This document shows positions 24,106 to 34,088 of a stretch of DNA of 64,000 bases, in pieces. The notes beneath the pieces were generated by a model. That model had not been told where the DNA came from. It saw only the letters and a list, made by a program, of their open reading frames with translations, and did no database searches. The translations under genes were made by a program, and so were the position numbers. Each line of letters opens with the position of its first letter. Position 1 is the first letter of the stretch. The DNA is taken from contig NZ_LRVM01000002.1 of NCBI RefSeq assembly GCF_001571775.1, positions 186,001-250,000 on the forward strand, in the 5' to 3' direction. This DNA comes from Anaerotignum neopropionicum. Its GTDB lineage: Bacteria > Bacillota > Clostridia > Lachnospirales > Anaerotignaceae.

Positions 24106-27100
24106 ATGGGTATAAATTCAAGTTTCAAGCCGCCTAAAATGATTGATAACAAAAGAAATGGAAGGGTTATTGATGAAATAAAGGATAATATTAGGAAAGG
24201 CTCTAAACTCAGTGTAATCTCAGCCTATTTTACTATATATGCCTTTTCTGAATTAAAAAAAGAATTGTCTCATATTGATAATATGCGTTTTATATTCACG
24301 GAACCAACTTTTATTAATAAAGATGCGGAGTTGATTCGTGAATATTATTTAGAAAAAAGAAATGAGCTTTCAATTTCAGGCAACGAATTTGAAATTAAGT
24401 TAAGAAATGAAATGAAGCAAGCAGCGATTGCAAAAGAATGTGCAAGATGGCTTGAGGATAAAGTTCAGATAAAAAGTTTGAAAGTTCCCAATGCTGCGCA
24501 ACCTCGACTTGTTTACATAGAAAATCAAAACACTGATACTTCGATTAGCGGAACAGTAGATTTTACATCTGATGGTCTTGGGATAACGAAATCCGACCGT
24601 ATCGATAGCAATATGTGTATTTACGGCAAAGAGCTTAGTTGGACTTTTTTGAAACAATTTGATGATCTGTGGTCTGACCCAAATGCTGTTGAGGATGTTA
24701 AGGAACAAGTTCTTGAACACATGCGTGTTCTCTATAAAGAAAACACGACGGAGTTTATTTACTTCGTTACACTTTATCATATATTTGAAAAATATCTTGA
24801 TGAGTTGACAGAAGATAATATCGTAAAGTCAAAGACTGGCTTTAAAGAAACAGAAATTTGGAATAAGCTCTATAAATTTCAACAAGATGGCGTTATGGGT
24901 ATCATTGATAAGATTGAAAAACATAATGGCTGTATCTTAGCAGATAGTGTAGGTCTTGGTAAAACATTTACAGCACTCGCAGTTATAAAATATTACGAAT
25001 TGCGCAATGATAGAGTCTTAGTCCTTACTCCTAAAAAACTCCATGAAAATTGGAGCGTTTACACGCAAAATGATAAACGAAACCTATTTTCAAAAGATAG
25101 GTTCAATTATGATGTTCTAAATCATACAGACTTAAGTCGTGATGGCGGATATAGCGGTGAAATCAATTTATCAACAATTAACTGGGCGAACTATGACCTT
25201 GTGATGATAGATGAGAGTCATAATTTCAGAAATAATTCTCCTGTTAAGGGCAGAATTACACGATATGAGAAGTTGATGAACGAAGTAATCAAAGCTGGCG
25301 TAAAAACAAAAATATTAATGCTTTCTGCTACGCCTGTGAACAACCGAATGAACGATATAAAAAATCAGATTGCCTTTATTACCGAAGGGAAAAGTGGCGC
25401 GTTTGCTGATGTGGGACTGAATAATCTTGAACATATTTTGAGAAAGGCCCAGCTTGTATTTAACAAATGGTCTTCACTTTCAGACGAAGAAAGAACTACA
25501 GACACTTTTGTTGAAATGATGGATTTAGATTATTTTAAACTATTGGATACCGTTACGATTGCAAGAAGTAGAAAGCATATTGAAAAATATTATAATCTAG
25601 CAGAGATAGGAAAATTCCCTGAGCGTATGCCCCCGAAAAACAAGTATACAGATATTGACTTGAAAGGTGAATTTCCTTCAATAAGCGAAGTAAATAAACA
25701 AATAAAGAAATTAACACTGTGTGTCTATTCACCACTTGCGTATGTTCGAGGGGAAATGCGTAATTTTTATAGTGAAAAATATGATGCAAAAGTTGGTAAT
25801 AGCATATTTAAGCAAACCGACCGTGAAAGCAGCTTGGTTGATTTAATGCGAGTAAACATTTTAAAAAGAATGGAAAGCTCCATTCACTCCTTTTCATTAA
25901 CCGTTGAAAAAATACTTACGCAGATTATTGAGACAATTACTTCTATTGAAGATTTTAAAAGCGGTGCTTTAAACATTTCGGTATCGCAAAATATTACAGA
26001 AAGCGATGAGGAAGAGGACTTTGACGCATTTTCCGTTGGGAACGCGGTTAAAGTAAATCTTGCGGATATGGACCTTATTAAGTGGAAGCAGGATTTATTG
26101 TGGGATAAGGAACAATTGCAATATTTACTTGATGAAGCAAGAAAAATTACGCCTGAGCGTGATGCAAAGCTTAAAGAACTTAAGAAAGTAATAAAGGACA
26201 AGCTTGAGAATCCCATTAACGAAAATAACAAAAAAATAATTATCTTCTCTGCTTTTGCAGATACGGCTGCTTACCTCTACATGAACCTTTCACCCTATTT
26301 GAATGAATTTGGTATAGCAAGCGCAGTTGTAAGCGGAAGCACCGACAACAAGACCACACTAAATATTCCTAAAGAACTAAAAAAGCAAATCAAAATATCT
26401 GATTTGAATACTGTGCTTACCCTTTTCTCACCGGTATCAAAAGAACGGGCAAAAATTTTTCCTGAAATGAATGGTGAAATTGATTTGCTGATAGGCACAG
26501 ATTGCATTTCGGAAGGACAAAACTTGCAAGACTGCGATTTCCTTATCAATTATGATATTCATTGGAACCCAGTTCGCATTATTCAGCGATTTGGTAGAAT
26601 TGACCGTATCGGTAGTAAAAATGGGAAAATACAGCTTGTGAATTTCTGGCCTACGAAAGATCTTGATGAGTACATAAATCTTCAACAGCGTGTTAAGGGG
26701 CGTATGGTTCTGTTGGATGTTTCTGCTACTGGAGAAGAAAATTTAATTGAACAAAATGAGAGTAGAGAAATGAAAGACCTTGAATATCGGAAAAAACAAT
26801 TGATTAGCCTACAAAATACAGTTGTTGATCTTGAAGATATTTCTGGCGGTATTTCAATAACCGACCTGACTTTTAGTGATTTTAAAGCAGACTTAATGGA
26901 AGCACTGAAGGAAAACAGAAAACAGCTGAATGATGCGCCCCATGGTATGTATGCAGTTGCTACGATACCTGACAGTGTAAAAGATGTGGTAAAGCCTGGT
27001 GTAATTTTTACACTGAAACAGTCAAAAGGTGCAAAGCAAACAAAAGAGCAAAATCCACAGTTCCCATATTATATGGCTTATGTTACGGATGACGGTGAAG

Positions 27101-27393
27101 TTAAACTTAATTTTGTTCACGCAAAGAAAATTCTTGATATTTATAAAAAGCTTTGCAAAGGACAAAAAGAGATATTGCAAGATATTATTGCAGAGTTTAA
27201 TGAGCAAACTGATGATGGTCGCAACATGGATGAATATACGATTCTTTTGCAGCAGGCAATAGAAAACTTGATTGGAAAAAAACAAGAAGTTGGTGTAGCT
27301 AGTTTATTTAGCAAAGGTGGAGGAATCATCAGTCATGAGAATTTTGATGGCATTGAGGATTTTGAACTGATTACATTCCTTGTTATAAAGTAG
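24106..27393 (+). CDS. SNF2-like helicase with N-terminal PLD-like domain, defence-associated
   Basis: A 1095-aa protein. Residues 1-200 look like a phospholipase-D-type fold (LSVISAYFTIYAFSELKKEL; RLVYIENQN), with degenerate rather than canonical HKD residues. The SNF2 ATPase follows: Walker A DSVGLGKTFTALAV (about 281), DESH (about 369), LMLSATPVNNR (about 405). The second RecA lobe has IIIFSAFADT (about 711) and IIQRFGRIDRIGS (about 823). Such proteins occur with type III restriction genes, DUF4391 and methylases in bacterial defence islands. It is the first gene of an operon of six with overlapping or closely spaced ends. Probably a DNA translocase; nuclease activity is not evident. Confidence 0.88.
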   Translation: MGINSSFKPPKMIDNKRNGRVIDEIKDNIRKGSKLSVISAYFTIYAFSELKKELSHIDNMRFIFTEPTFINKDAELIREYYLEKRNELSISGNEFEIKLRNEMKQAAIAKECARWLEDKVQIKSLKVPNAAQPRLVYIENQNTDTSISGTVDFTSDGLGITKSDRIDSNMCIYGKELSWTFLKQFDDLWSDPNAVEDVKEQVLEHMRVLYKENTTEFIYFVTLYHIFEKYLDELTEDNIVKSKTGFKETEIWNKLYKFQQDGVMGIIDKIEKHNGCILADSVGLGKTFTALAVIKYYELRNDRVLVLTPKKLHENWSVYTQNDKRNLFSKDRFNYDVLNHTDLSRDGGYSGEINLSTINWANYDLVMIDESHNFRNNSPVKGRITRYEKLMNEVIKAGVKTKILMLSATPVNNRMNDIKNQIAFITEGKSGAFADVGLNNLEHILRKAQLVFNKWSSLSDEERTTDTFVEMMDLDYFKLLDTVTIARSRKHIEKYYNLAEIGKFPERMPPKNKYTDIDLKGEFPSISEVNKQIKKLTLCVYSPLAYVRGEMRNFYSEKYDAKVGNSIFKQTDRESSLVDLMRVNILKRMESSIHSFSLTVEKILTQIIETITSIEDFKSGALNISVSQNITESDEEEDFDAFSVGNAVKVNLADMDLIKWKQDLLWDKEQLQYLLDEARKITPERDAKLKELKKVIKDKLENPINENNKKIIIFSAFADTAAYLYMNLSPYLNEFGIASAVVSGSTDNKTTLNIPKELKKQIKISDLNTVLTLFSPVSKERAKIFPEMNGEIDLLIGTDCISEGQNLQDCDFLINYDIHWNPVRIIQRFGRIDRIGSKNGKIQLVNFWPTKDLDEYINLQQRVKGRMVLLDVSATGEENLIEQNESREMKDLEYRKKQLISLQNTVVDLEDISGGISITDLTFSDFKADLMEALKENRKQLNDAPHGMYAVATIPDSVKDVVKPGVIFTLKQSKGAKQTKEQNPQFPYYMAYVTDDGEVKLNFVHAKKILDIYKKLCKGQKEILQDIIAEFNEQTDDGRNMDEYTILLQQAIENLIGKKQEVGVASLFSKGGGIISHENFDGIEDFELITFLVIK

Positions 27394-27401
27394 GTGATAA
27401 A

Positions 27402-28082
27402 ATGTTTGGTATTCCTGATAGATGTGCAGTGAATCAATTCATAGCAAAAAAGAACTTTCTAAGCTTTGGCAACTTAAATAAGGTGGAGAGAGAGGTTTTA
27501 TCAAGCAATGTCAGAAAGATAACTTTATCATTTCAGCTTGAACCATCAAATAGTAATGTTCCTGCGTACAAAGATGATATTAGAGAATATCCTCTAATCA
27601 ATATTTTCAATGTTGATGTTACATTAGATGCCAATACAAAGAGAATTACTGATTTTATAATGAGTGCCATTCCATATCCGTCAATTATAATTTTTCAGAC
27701 TGAGGAGCAAATGCAACTTGCAGTCTGCCATCAGAGGACGAATTTAAATGATAGCTTAAAAAACGTACTGGAAGAGGTAATCATTACCGACTGGTTGCCG
27801 TTTTCTGAAATGCTTTTTGATTTAAATGAAATGAACCTAAGAAATTGCTATACACTCTATTGCGATATTGTTGATTTTGTATCAATACAGAATGCAAAAA
27901 AAATTACAAGGGTTGAAATAATATCGGGGGAGCAGGCACGGCAGTTACTGCATAAGGCAGAAGCGCTGGAAGCAAAAATCACTGCCCTACGAGCGCAGTT
28001 GAAAAAGGAAACCCAGTTTAACCGAAAGGTGGAACTGAACATGGAGATAAAGAGATTGGAGAAAGAGAAGGCTACTATATGA
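27402..28082 (+). CDS. DUF4391 domain protein
   Basis: A 226-aa protein matching the DUF4391 pattern: FGIPDRCAVNQFIAKKNFL at the N-terminus, IKKITL-like strand, IIIFQTEEQMQLAVCHQR in the middle and a C-terminal coiled coil (about 175-222). DUF4391 proteins nearly always sit next to a PLD/SNF2-type helicase and a type III methylase, as here, but their function is unknown. The stop overlaps the next start by four bases (ATGA), so the membrane protein downstream is co-translated. Confidence 0.85.
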   Translation: MFGIPDRCAVNQFIAKKNFLSFGNLNKVEREVLSSNVRKITLSFQLEPSNSNVPAYKDDIREYPLINIFNVDVTLDANTKRITDFIMSAIPYPSIIIFQTEEQMQLAVCHQRTNLNDSLKNVLEEVIITDWLPFSEMLFDLNEMNLRNCYTLYCDIVDFVSIQNAKKITRVEIISGEQARQLLHKAEALEAKITALRAQLKKETQFNRKVELNMEIKRLEKEKATI

Positions 28083-28756
28083 GTGAAAAGAAACCTTGGT
28101 ATAAAAAATGGTGGATAGTGGTTGTTATAGGTATTATGTTAGCTAATATGATTGCCGTACCATTTATAATAAACTGGGCATATATGGCGGGTAAAGATTT
28201 AAAGGAAGCCAACACCGCCTATTCTGCAAGTGATTTGATTATTTTTTATGGTTCATTTCTTTCTTTTTTAGGTACAGTTGCTTTGGGTGCGTTGGCACTG
28301 TGGCAGAACAAAAAAGCAAATGATACAAACGAAATGATAATGGAAATGACACGGCGTGAGAAAATGACGTATTTTTATCCTACTGGGTTAAATGCAATAT
28401 TAGATGAAAACCCATCAATAAATTTTATTAACAAAGGGAATTCTTTTGGAACAATCAATAATATTGAAATCAGAATAAATAGCAGATTCCATAAAAAAGG
28501 TGCAGTAGGATATTTTATTGATAATAATGAAAATCGTGGTATTCAAGTTAAACTAAGAAAAGAGGATTTTCAAAAGGATGAACTTAACATCAGTTTTATT
28601 TTTACTTGGAACAATTCATTTGGCTTTAGATACATTCAAGAAATGGATTTAATATTTGAAAAATATAACGACCCGATTTTGAAAACGGATGGATTTTTGT
28701 TTAAAAACTCATTAAATCGGTTTAAAGAATATAAGGAGGAAGTAACGAATGACTGA
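28079..28756 (+). CDS. Membrane protein inside the type III restriction operon
   Basis: A 225-aa protein with two membrane segments (about residues 13-33 and 52-75) and a cytoplasmic, mostly beta C-terminal domain of about 140 residues (YPTGLNAILDENPSINFINK, NNIEIRINSRF). I do not recognise the family. It overlaps DUF4391 by four bases and mod by eight, which argues it is a functional part of this operon. The resemblance to small two-helix membrane anchors near defence genes is positional only. It could place part of the system at the membrane, or be an effector. Confidence 0.75.
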   Translation: MSEKKPWYKKWWIVVVIGIMLANMIAVPFIINWAYMAGKDLKEANTAYSASDLIIFYGSFLSFLGTVALGALALWQNKKANDTNEMIMEMTRREKMTYFYPTGLNAILDENPSINFINKGNSFGTINNIEIRINSRFHKKGAVGYFIDNNENRGIQVKLRKEDFQKDELNISFIFTWNNSFGFRYIQEMDLIFEKYNDPILKTDGFLFKNSLNRFKEYKEEVTND

Positions 28757-30704
28757 AAATAATTTAAACGGACAATCCCTGAATATATTACAGGAGAACA
28801 TTTCGGCACTGCGACAGCTATTCCCTGAGGTATGCTGTGAGGATAAGGTGGATTTTAATAAATTAAAGCAACTACTGGGCGAATATGTGGACGACAGTAA
28901 GGAGCGTTATAGCTTTACATGGAATGGCAAGGGCAAAGCTCTGCGCCTTTCACAAACGCCGTCGCTGGGTACACTGCGTCCATACCCCGAAGAGGAAGAG
29001 AGCAAAAATTGGGACACTACGCAGAATATGTACATTGAGGGCGATAATCTGGAAGTGCTAAAGCTACTGCAAAAAAGCTACCATGGAAAAATTAAAATGA
29101 TTTACATAGACCCACCTTACAATACAGGTGGCGACTTTGTGTATCCCGATGACTTTTCTGACAGCATAGAAAATTACAAGCGTATTACTGGACAGGTGGA
29201 CGATGAGGGCAGAAAGCTTGGCACAAACAGCGAAGCCAACGGCAGATATCACACCGATTGGCTAAATATGATGTATCCGCGTCTGCGTTTGGCGAGGAAT
29301 CTGTTGACTGATAATGGGATTATTTTTATTAGTGCTGATGACAATGAAATAGGTAATTTATATAAACTGTGTTGCGAAGTGTTTGGTGACGCCAATTTTG
29401 TCGCAAATTTTATATGGGAAAAGAGAAAAACTAGAGAAAACAGGAAAATAATTTCTGTTAGGCACGATTACGTTTTATGTTTCGTAAAAAATTATGAATT
29501 TAGATCTGAAGCAATAGGGCTAGATATAATGACAGAAGATGCAATAGAAAGGTATAAAAACCCTGATAATGATTCTCGTGGAGTTTGGACTTCTGTCCCT
29601 GCTATTGCACAGGCTGGGCATGGAACGAAAAGTCAATTTTACACTCTTACTACCCCAAACGGAAGAAAAGTAGACCCACCATCTGGTTCTTGTTGGCGCT
29701 ATACCCAAACTAAAATGGAAGAAGCAATAGCTGATAATCGCATTTGGTTTGGTTCGGATGGTAATGGTGTTCCGAGAATAAAAAAGTTTTTGACGGAAGG
29801 AAAGCAGGGGTTAACACCCGAAACATTATTATTTGCAGATAATGTGGGGACTAACGATTCTGGTAAGAGGGAACTTGTTTCTTTATTTGACGAAATTGCG
29901 GCATTTGAAACACCTAAGCCCTCAACGCTTATAAAGTATCTTCAACAGATTTGTAACGATTCAAGCGATGCTATAATACTCGACTTCTTCTCTGGCTCTG
30001 CCACAACAGCCCATGCAGTAATGAAGTTAAATGCCGAAGACGGTGGTAACCGCAAGTTTATTTGTGTGCAACTGCCCGAGCCTTGCGCTGAGGGTACGGA
30101 AGCCGCTAAAGCTGGCTACAAAACTATATGCGAAATTGGTAAAGAGCGCATCCGCCGTGCTGGAGAGAAAATCAAAGCAGAGGTCGAGGAGCAAAATGCC
30201 CAGATAATGCTTGGTGAAGAGCCGAAACAAGTGCCTGACATTGGCTTTAAGGTGTTTAAGTTGGACAACTCCAACCTGAAAAAGTGGAGTGATGCAGGTG
30301 CATACATACAAAACGAAAAAGGCGAATTGGAATTTGATATGGATAAATTCCAAACCATCCTTAAAGACACAGTAGGCAACTTTTTAGATGGCCGCAGTGA
30401 GCTGGATGTGGTGTATGAAATCATGCTCAAAATGGGACTTGATCTTACCTATCCACTAGAACAGCATAGCTTTGAGGGCAAAAATGTATATTCCGTCGGC
30501 TTTGGTGCCTTGATGATTTGTCTGGATGATAACATCACTGCGTCCGTCGCTGAGGGTATGGTAAGTCTGTATCAGGAGCTTGCACCTAATGTATGGAAGG
30601 CCGTATTCAAAGATAACGGCTTTGCATCCGACAGTGCCAAAACAAACATCAAAGAAATCCTCAAATGCGCTGGTCTGGAGGAAGATGCATTTATAACGAT
30701 TTAA
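28749..30704 (+). CDS. mod: Type III restriction-modification methylase (Mod)
   Basis: A 651-aa adenine-N6 methyltransferase of beta class. The catalytic motif IV is MIYIDPPYNTGGDF (about residue 118) and the SAM motif I is LDFFSGSATTAHAV (about 412). The region between (about 220-395) is the target recognition domain and is visibly more AT-rich than the flanking domains. It pairs with Res encoded downstream: Mod recognises a short asymmetric site and methylates one strand, Res cleaves when sites are unmethylated. Ribosome site AAGGAGG lies in the preceding gene's end. Full length for the family. Confidence 0.95.
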   Translation: MTENNLNGQSLNILQENISALRQLFPEVCCEDKVDFNKLKQLLGEYVDDSKERYSFTWNGKGKALRLSQTPSLGTLRPYPEEEESKNWDTTQNMYIEGDNLEVLKLLQKSYHGKIKMIYIDPPYNTGGDFVYPDDFSDSIENYKRITGQVDDEGRKLGTNSEANGRYHTDWLNMMYPRLRLARNLLTDNGIIFISADDNEIGNLYKLCCEVFGDANFVANFIWEKRKTRENRKIISVRHDYVLCFVKNYEFRSEAIGLDIMTEDAIERYKNPDNDSRGVWTSVPAIAQAGHGTKSQFYTLTTPNGRKVDPPSGSCWRYTQTKMEEAIADNRIWFGSDGNGVPRIKKFLTEGKQGLTPETLLFADNVGTNDSGKRELVSLFDEIAAFETPKPSTLIKYLQQICNDSSDAIILDFFSGSATTAHAVMKLNAEDGGNRKFICVQLPEPCAEGTEAAKAGYKTICEIGKERIRRAGEKIKAEVEEQNAQIMLGEEPKQVPDIGFKVFKLDNSNLKKWSDAGAYIQNEKGELEFDMDKFQTILKDTVGNFLDGRSELDVVYEIMLKMGLDLTYPLEQHSFEGKNVYSVGFGALMICLDDNITASVAEGMVSLYQELAPNVWKAVFKDNGFASDSAKTNIKEILKCAGLEEDAFITI

Positions 30705-30716
30705 GGGGCGGAAAAT

Positions 30717-31112
30717 ATGAAAAGGGATATGGATTTAATAAGAAAGATATTATTTAAGATAGAAGAGGAATTTCCTGCAGGGCAGCTGTTATTACACTGT
30801 ATCAACATTGAAGGGTATGATATGGAGACAGTTGCGGATCATTGTCAACTTATGTATGAATCTGGTTTAATTAATGATTATAGACCTACAAGGGGTGGCA
30901 AAGGGGCAAGCGTGCTGTTTTATTCAATCGGTAATTTAACAAATGAAGGGTATGACTTGCTGGACAAAATTCGTGAAGATACTATCTGGAATAATACAAA
31001 AACAACGATTACAGAAAAGGGACTCCCTCTTGTTATTGATGTCATAAAGGATGTATCATCGACTATCATTTCTTCAATGGTTGAGGGTGTTATAAAGGGG
31101 GTGAAGCCATGA
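30717..31112 (+). CDS. DUF2513 domain protein
   Basis: A 131-aa protein with the DUF2513 signature: KRDMDLIRKILFKIEE at the N-terminus, MYESGLINDYRPTRGG in the middle and LTNEGYDLLDKIREDTIWNN. It looks like a winged-helix fold. DUF2513 genes are scattered in prophages and restriction islands; the function is unknown. It sits between mod and res, separated by 12 bases from mod and overlapping res by four, so it is likely a regulatory or accessory subunit of this operon. Confidence 0.85.
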   Translation: MKRDMDLIRKILFKIEEEFPAGQLLLHCINIEGYDMETVADHCQLMYESGLINDYRPTRGGKGASVLFYSIGNLTNEGYDLLDKIREDTIWNNTKTTITEKGLPLVIDVIKDVSSTIISSMVEGVIKGVKP

Positions 31113-34075
31113 AACTACAATTTGACGCAAAACTTCCTCACCAAAAGCAGGCGGTTTCTGCGGTGGTCGACCTCTTTCGTGGACAAACGCCAAAGCAGTC
31201 TAACTTCACCGTTTCTGCCTATGCTGGGCAGATTGGATTGAATGATACCGAGCATGGTATCGGGAACAAGCTGGAGCTGACCGAGGATGAGATTCTTGCC
31301 AACCTACAGGACATTCAGTTGCGTAACGGCTTGCCCCAAACAAAACGCTTAAAGAAGGGTGCCTACGATTTTGATGTGGAGATGGAAACTGGCACGGGCA
31401 AAACGTATGTGTATCTGCGTTCAATCTTTGAGCTAAACAAAGCCTATGGTTTTTCTAAGTTTGTCATTGTTGTGCCTGGCATTGCCATTAAAGAGGGCGT
31501 TTATAAGTCCCTAGAAATTACCAAAGACCATTTTGGCAATCTTTATGACAACACTGTGTATGACTATTTCATCTATGATAGAACCAAGCTGGAGCAAGTA
31601 CGTTCCTTCGCCGTTAGCGACCATATTTCCATTATGGTCATCAACATCGAAGCATTCCGCAGAAGCTTTGTAGACGAAACTGCCGAGAACAAAGCAAACA
31701 TCATTCACCGCCAAAACGACAAATTGAACGGGATGCGTCCTATTGAGCTGATTCGTGAAACGAGTCCTTTTGTCATCATTGATGAGCCGCAGTCTGTAGA
31801 TACTACCCCGAAATCAAAAGAAGCTATTGCGTCTTTAAATCCACTTTGTACTTTACGTTATTCGGCTACTCACGTTGAAAAACATAATCTTTTGTATAAA
31901 CTAGATGCGGTAGATGCCTTTGACCTAGAGTTAGTAAAGCAAATCGAGGTGGCCAGTTTTGAAAGCGTGGACTACCACAACAATGCGTATATGAAACTTA
32001 TCAGCGTGGATAATAAAAAGAGTCCCATCACTGCCAAGATTGAGCTGGACTGTGATGTGAAAGGCTCTGTAAAGCGCAAGGCGGTAACGGTGCGCCAAGG
32101 CGATGAACTTTCTGCAAGCAAGCTGGGCAATCGTGAAATTTATGATGGTTATATCGTTGATGATATTTATTGCGAAAAAGGCAACGAATATGTTAGCTTT
32201 TCTACCAAACCCACTATTTTGCGCATTGGTGAAGCAGTAGGGGATATTGACGACCTTGCGATTAAGGAACAGCAGATTCGCAAGACCATTGAGGAGCATT
32301 TAAATAAAGAGCTTGTGCTAAACCACCAAGGTATCAAGGTGCTAAGCCTGTTTTTTATCGATCGTGTGGCTAACTACCGCTACTATGACGGGGCGGGAAA
32401 TCCACAAAAGGGTATTTACGCTCAGCTGTTTGAAAAGCACTATACCGAACTAATTCAGCGTCCAAAATACCGCACCCTATTTAACGATATTGATTTAGAT
32501 ACCACTGCCAACGAAGTACATAATGGTTACTTTTCCACTGATAAAAAGGGTGTGTTTAAGGATACAAACGGCACGACTGCCGCTGACGATGATGCGTATA
32601 ACCTGATTATGAAGGAGAAAGAAAAGCTGTTATCCTTTGATACTAAGTTGAGGTTTATTTTCTCTCACTCAACCTTGCGTGAGGGCTGGGACAACCCTAA
32701 TGTGTTCCAGATTTGTACGCTCAACGAAACTAAGAGCGAAGTAAAAAAACGTCAAGAAATAGGTCGTGGTTTACGTTTATGTGTTAACCAAAACGGAGAG
32801 CGTCAACATGGATTTACAATCAATACGCTTACTGTCATGGCAAACGAAAGCTATGAGGATTTTGCCGCTAAGTTACAAAAAGAGTATGAAGCAGAAGAAG
32901 GCATCCGCTTTGGCATTATTGAAAAACACACATTTGCTAACATTCCTGTTAAAAAGGAAGGCGGCAGTGTAGAATATCTGGGTGTGCAAAAATCTGAGCA
33001 AATTTACAGTGTATTTAAGGCCTGTGGCTATGTGGATGCTAAGGACAATGTGACGGATAAGCTAAAAGCAGCGCTGAAAACAAATACTCTTGCGGTGCCT
33101 GAAGAAGTGGTAGAGTACAAAGCGGCCATTGCAGCAGTATGTAAGAAAGCAAGCGGCAATCTTAATATCAAACCAGCTGCGAATAGGCGCACAGTCAGCC
33201 TGAATAAAAAGCTGTATTTAGGCGAAGATTTCAAAGAGTTATGGGATAAAATTAAGTACAAAACCACTTATGCAGTAGATTTTGATTCCAAAGTATTGAT
33301 TGAAAAATGCTGCGAGAGCCTGCATCAAACCTTGTCCATCAATGCCGCAAAACTGGTATATTCTAAAGCTAAGGTTAATGTTTCTGTCGGTGGTGTTGAT
33401 ACAGCTGAAACACAGCGATTGTCGGTAATGACTTCTGATATCAAAGAGACACTGCCAGATGTAGTGACCTACCTACAAAACCGCACCAACTTGACCCGTA
33501 AAACCATTGTGGAAATATTGATACAGAGCAGTACGCTACACCTATTTAAAAAGAATCCGCAGGCCTATATGGAGGATGCCGCCAAGTGCATCACTTCCGT
33601 CATGAAGCTGTTAATTGTAGACGGCATCAAATACACTAAGCTGGGCGAAAGCGAATATTACGCTCAGGAGCTATTTGACACTCAGGAACTGACTGGATAC
33701 TTAGAACGCAACATGATTGAAAGCCACCGTTCAGTCTATAACTACGTGGTTTATGACAGTGGAGTGGAGCGTAGCTTTGCAGAAAGCTTTGAAAGCAACG
33801 AAAGCGTTAAAGTGTATGCCAAACTGCCCGATTGGTTTAAGATTGCTACACCACTTGGAAGTTATAACCCTGACTGGGCTGTAGTAATTGAGGACAACGG
33901 ACAGAACAAGCTTTACTTTGTGGTAGAAACCAAGGGTAATATTTTAGACGAAGCCCTACGCCCCACTGAACGAGAAAAAATCAAGTGCGGCGAAAAGCAT
34001 TTTGAGGCACTTGGCAAAGCGACACAGTTTGTTAAAGCAGATAGCTTTAAAGACTTTTTTGAAACCAACATTTGA
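31109..34075 (+). CDS. res: Type III restriction endonuclease subunit (Res)
   Basis: A 988-aa protein with superfamily 2 helicase motifs: Walker A METGTGKTYVYLRS (about residue 91), DEPQ (about 224), QEIGRGLRL (about 549). The C-terminal nuclease has YNPDWAVVIEDN and VVETKG (about 918-945), the PD...(E/D)xK catalytic centre. With Mod it forms the ATP-dependent type III restriction enzyme. All motifs are intact and length is usual. The start overlaps the DUF2513 stop (ATGA). It is the last complete gene of the island; the genes after it are decayed. Confidence 0.95.
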   Translation: MKLQFDAKLPHQKQAVSAVVDLFRGQTPKQSNFTVSAYAGQIGLNDTEHGIGNKLELTEDEILANLQDIQLRNGLPQTKRLKKGAYDFDVEMETGTGKTYVYLRSIFELNKAYGFSKFVIVVPGIAIKEGVYKSLEITKDHFGNLYDNTVYDYFIYDRTKLEQVRSFAVSDHISIMVINIEAFRRSFVDETAENKANIIHRQNDKLNGMRPIELIRETSPFVIIDEPQSVDTTPKSKEAIASLNPLCTLRYSATHVEKHNLLYKLDAVDAFDLELVKQIEVASFESVDYHNNAYMKLISVDNKKSPITAKIELDCDVKGSVKRKAVTVRQGDELSASKLGNREIYDGYIVDDIYCEKGNEYVSFSTKPTILRIGEAVGDIDDLAIKEQQIRKTIEEHLNKELVLNHQGIKVLSLFFIDRVANYRYYDGAGNPQKGIYAQLFEKHYTELIQRPKYRTLFNDIDLDTTANEVHNGYFSTDKKGVFKDTNGTTAADDDAYNLIMKEKEKLLSFDTKLRFIFSHSTLREGWDNPNVFQICTLNETKSEVKKRQEIGRGLRLCVNQNGERQHGFTINTLTVMANESYEDFAAKLQKEYEAEEGIRFGIIEKHTFANIPVKKEGGSVEYLGVQKSEQIYSVFKACGYVDAKDNVTDKLKAALKTNTLAVPEEVVEYKAAIAAVCKKASGNLNIKPAANRRTVSLNKKLYLGEDFKELWDKIKYKTTYAVDFDSKVLIEKCCESLHQTLSINAAKLVYSKAKVNVSVGGVDTAETQRLSVMTSDIKETLPDVVTYLQNRTNLTRKTIVEILIQSSTLHLFKKNPQAYMEDAAKCITSVMKLLIVDGIKYTKLGESEYYAQELFDTQELTGYLERNMIESHRSVYNYVVYDSGVERSFAESFESNESVKVYAKLPDWFKIATPLGSYNPDWAVVIEDNGQNKLYFVVETKGNILDEALRPTEREKIKCGEKHFEALGKATQFVKADSFKDFFETNI

Positions 34076-34088
34076 GGGGGATATTATT

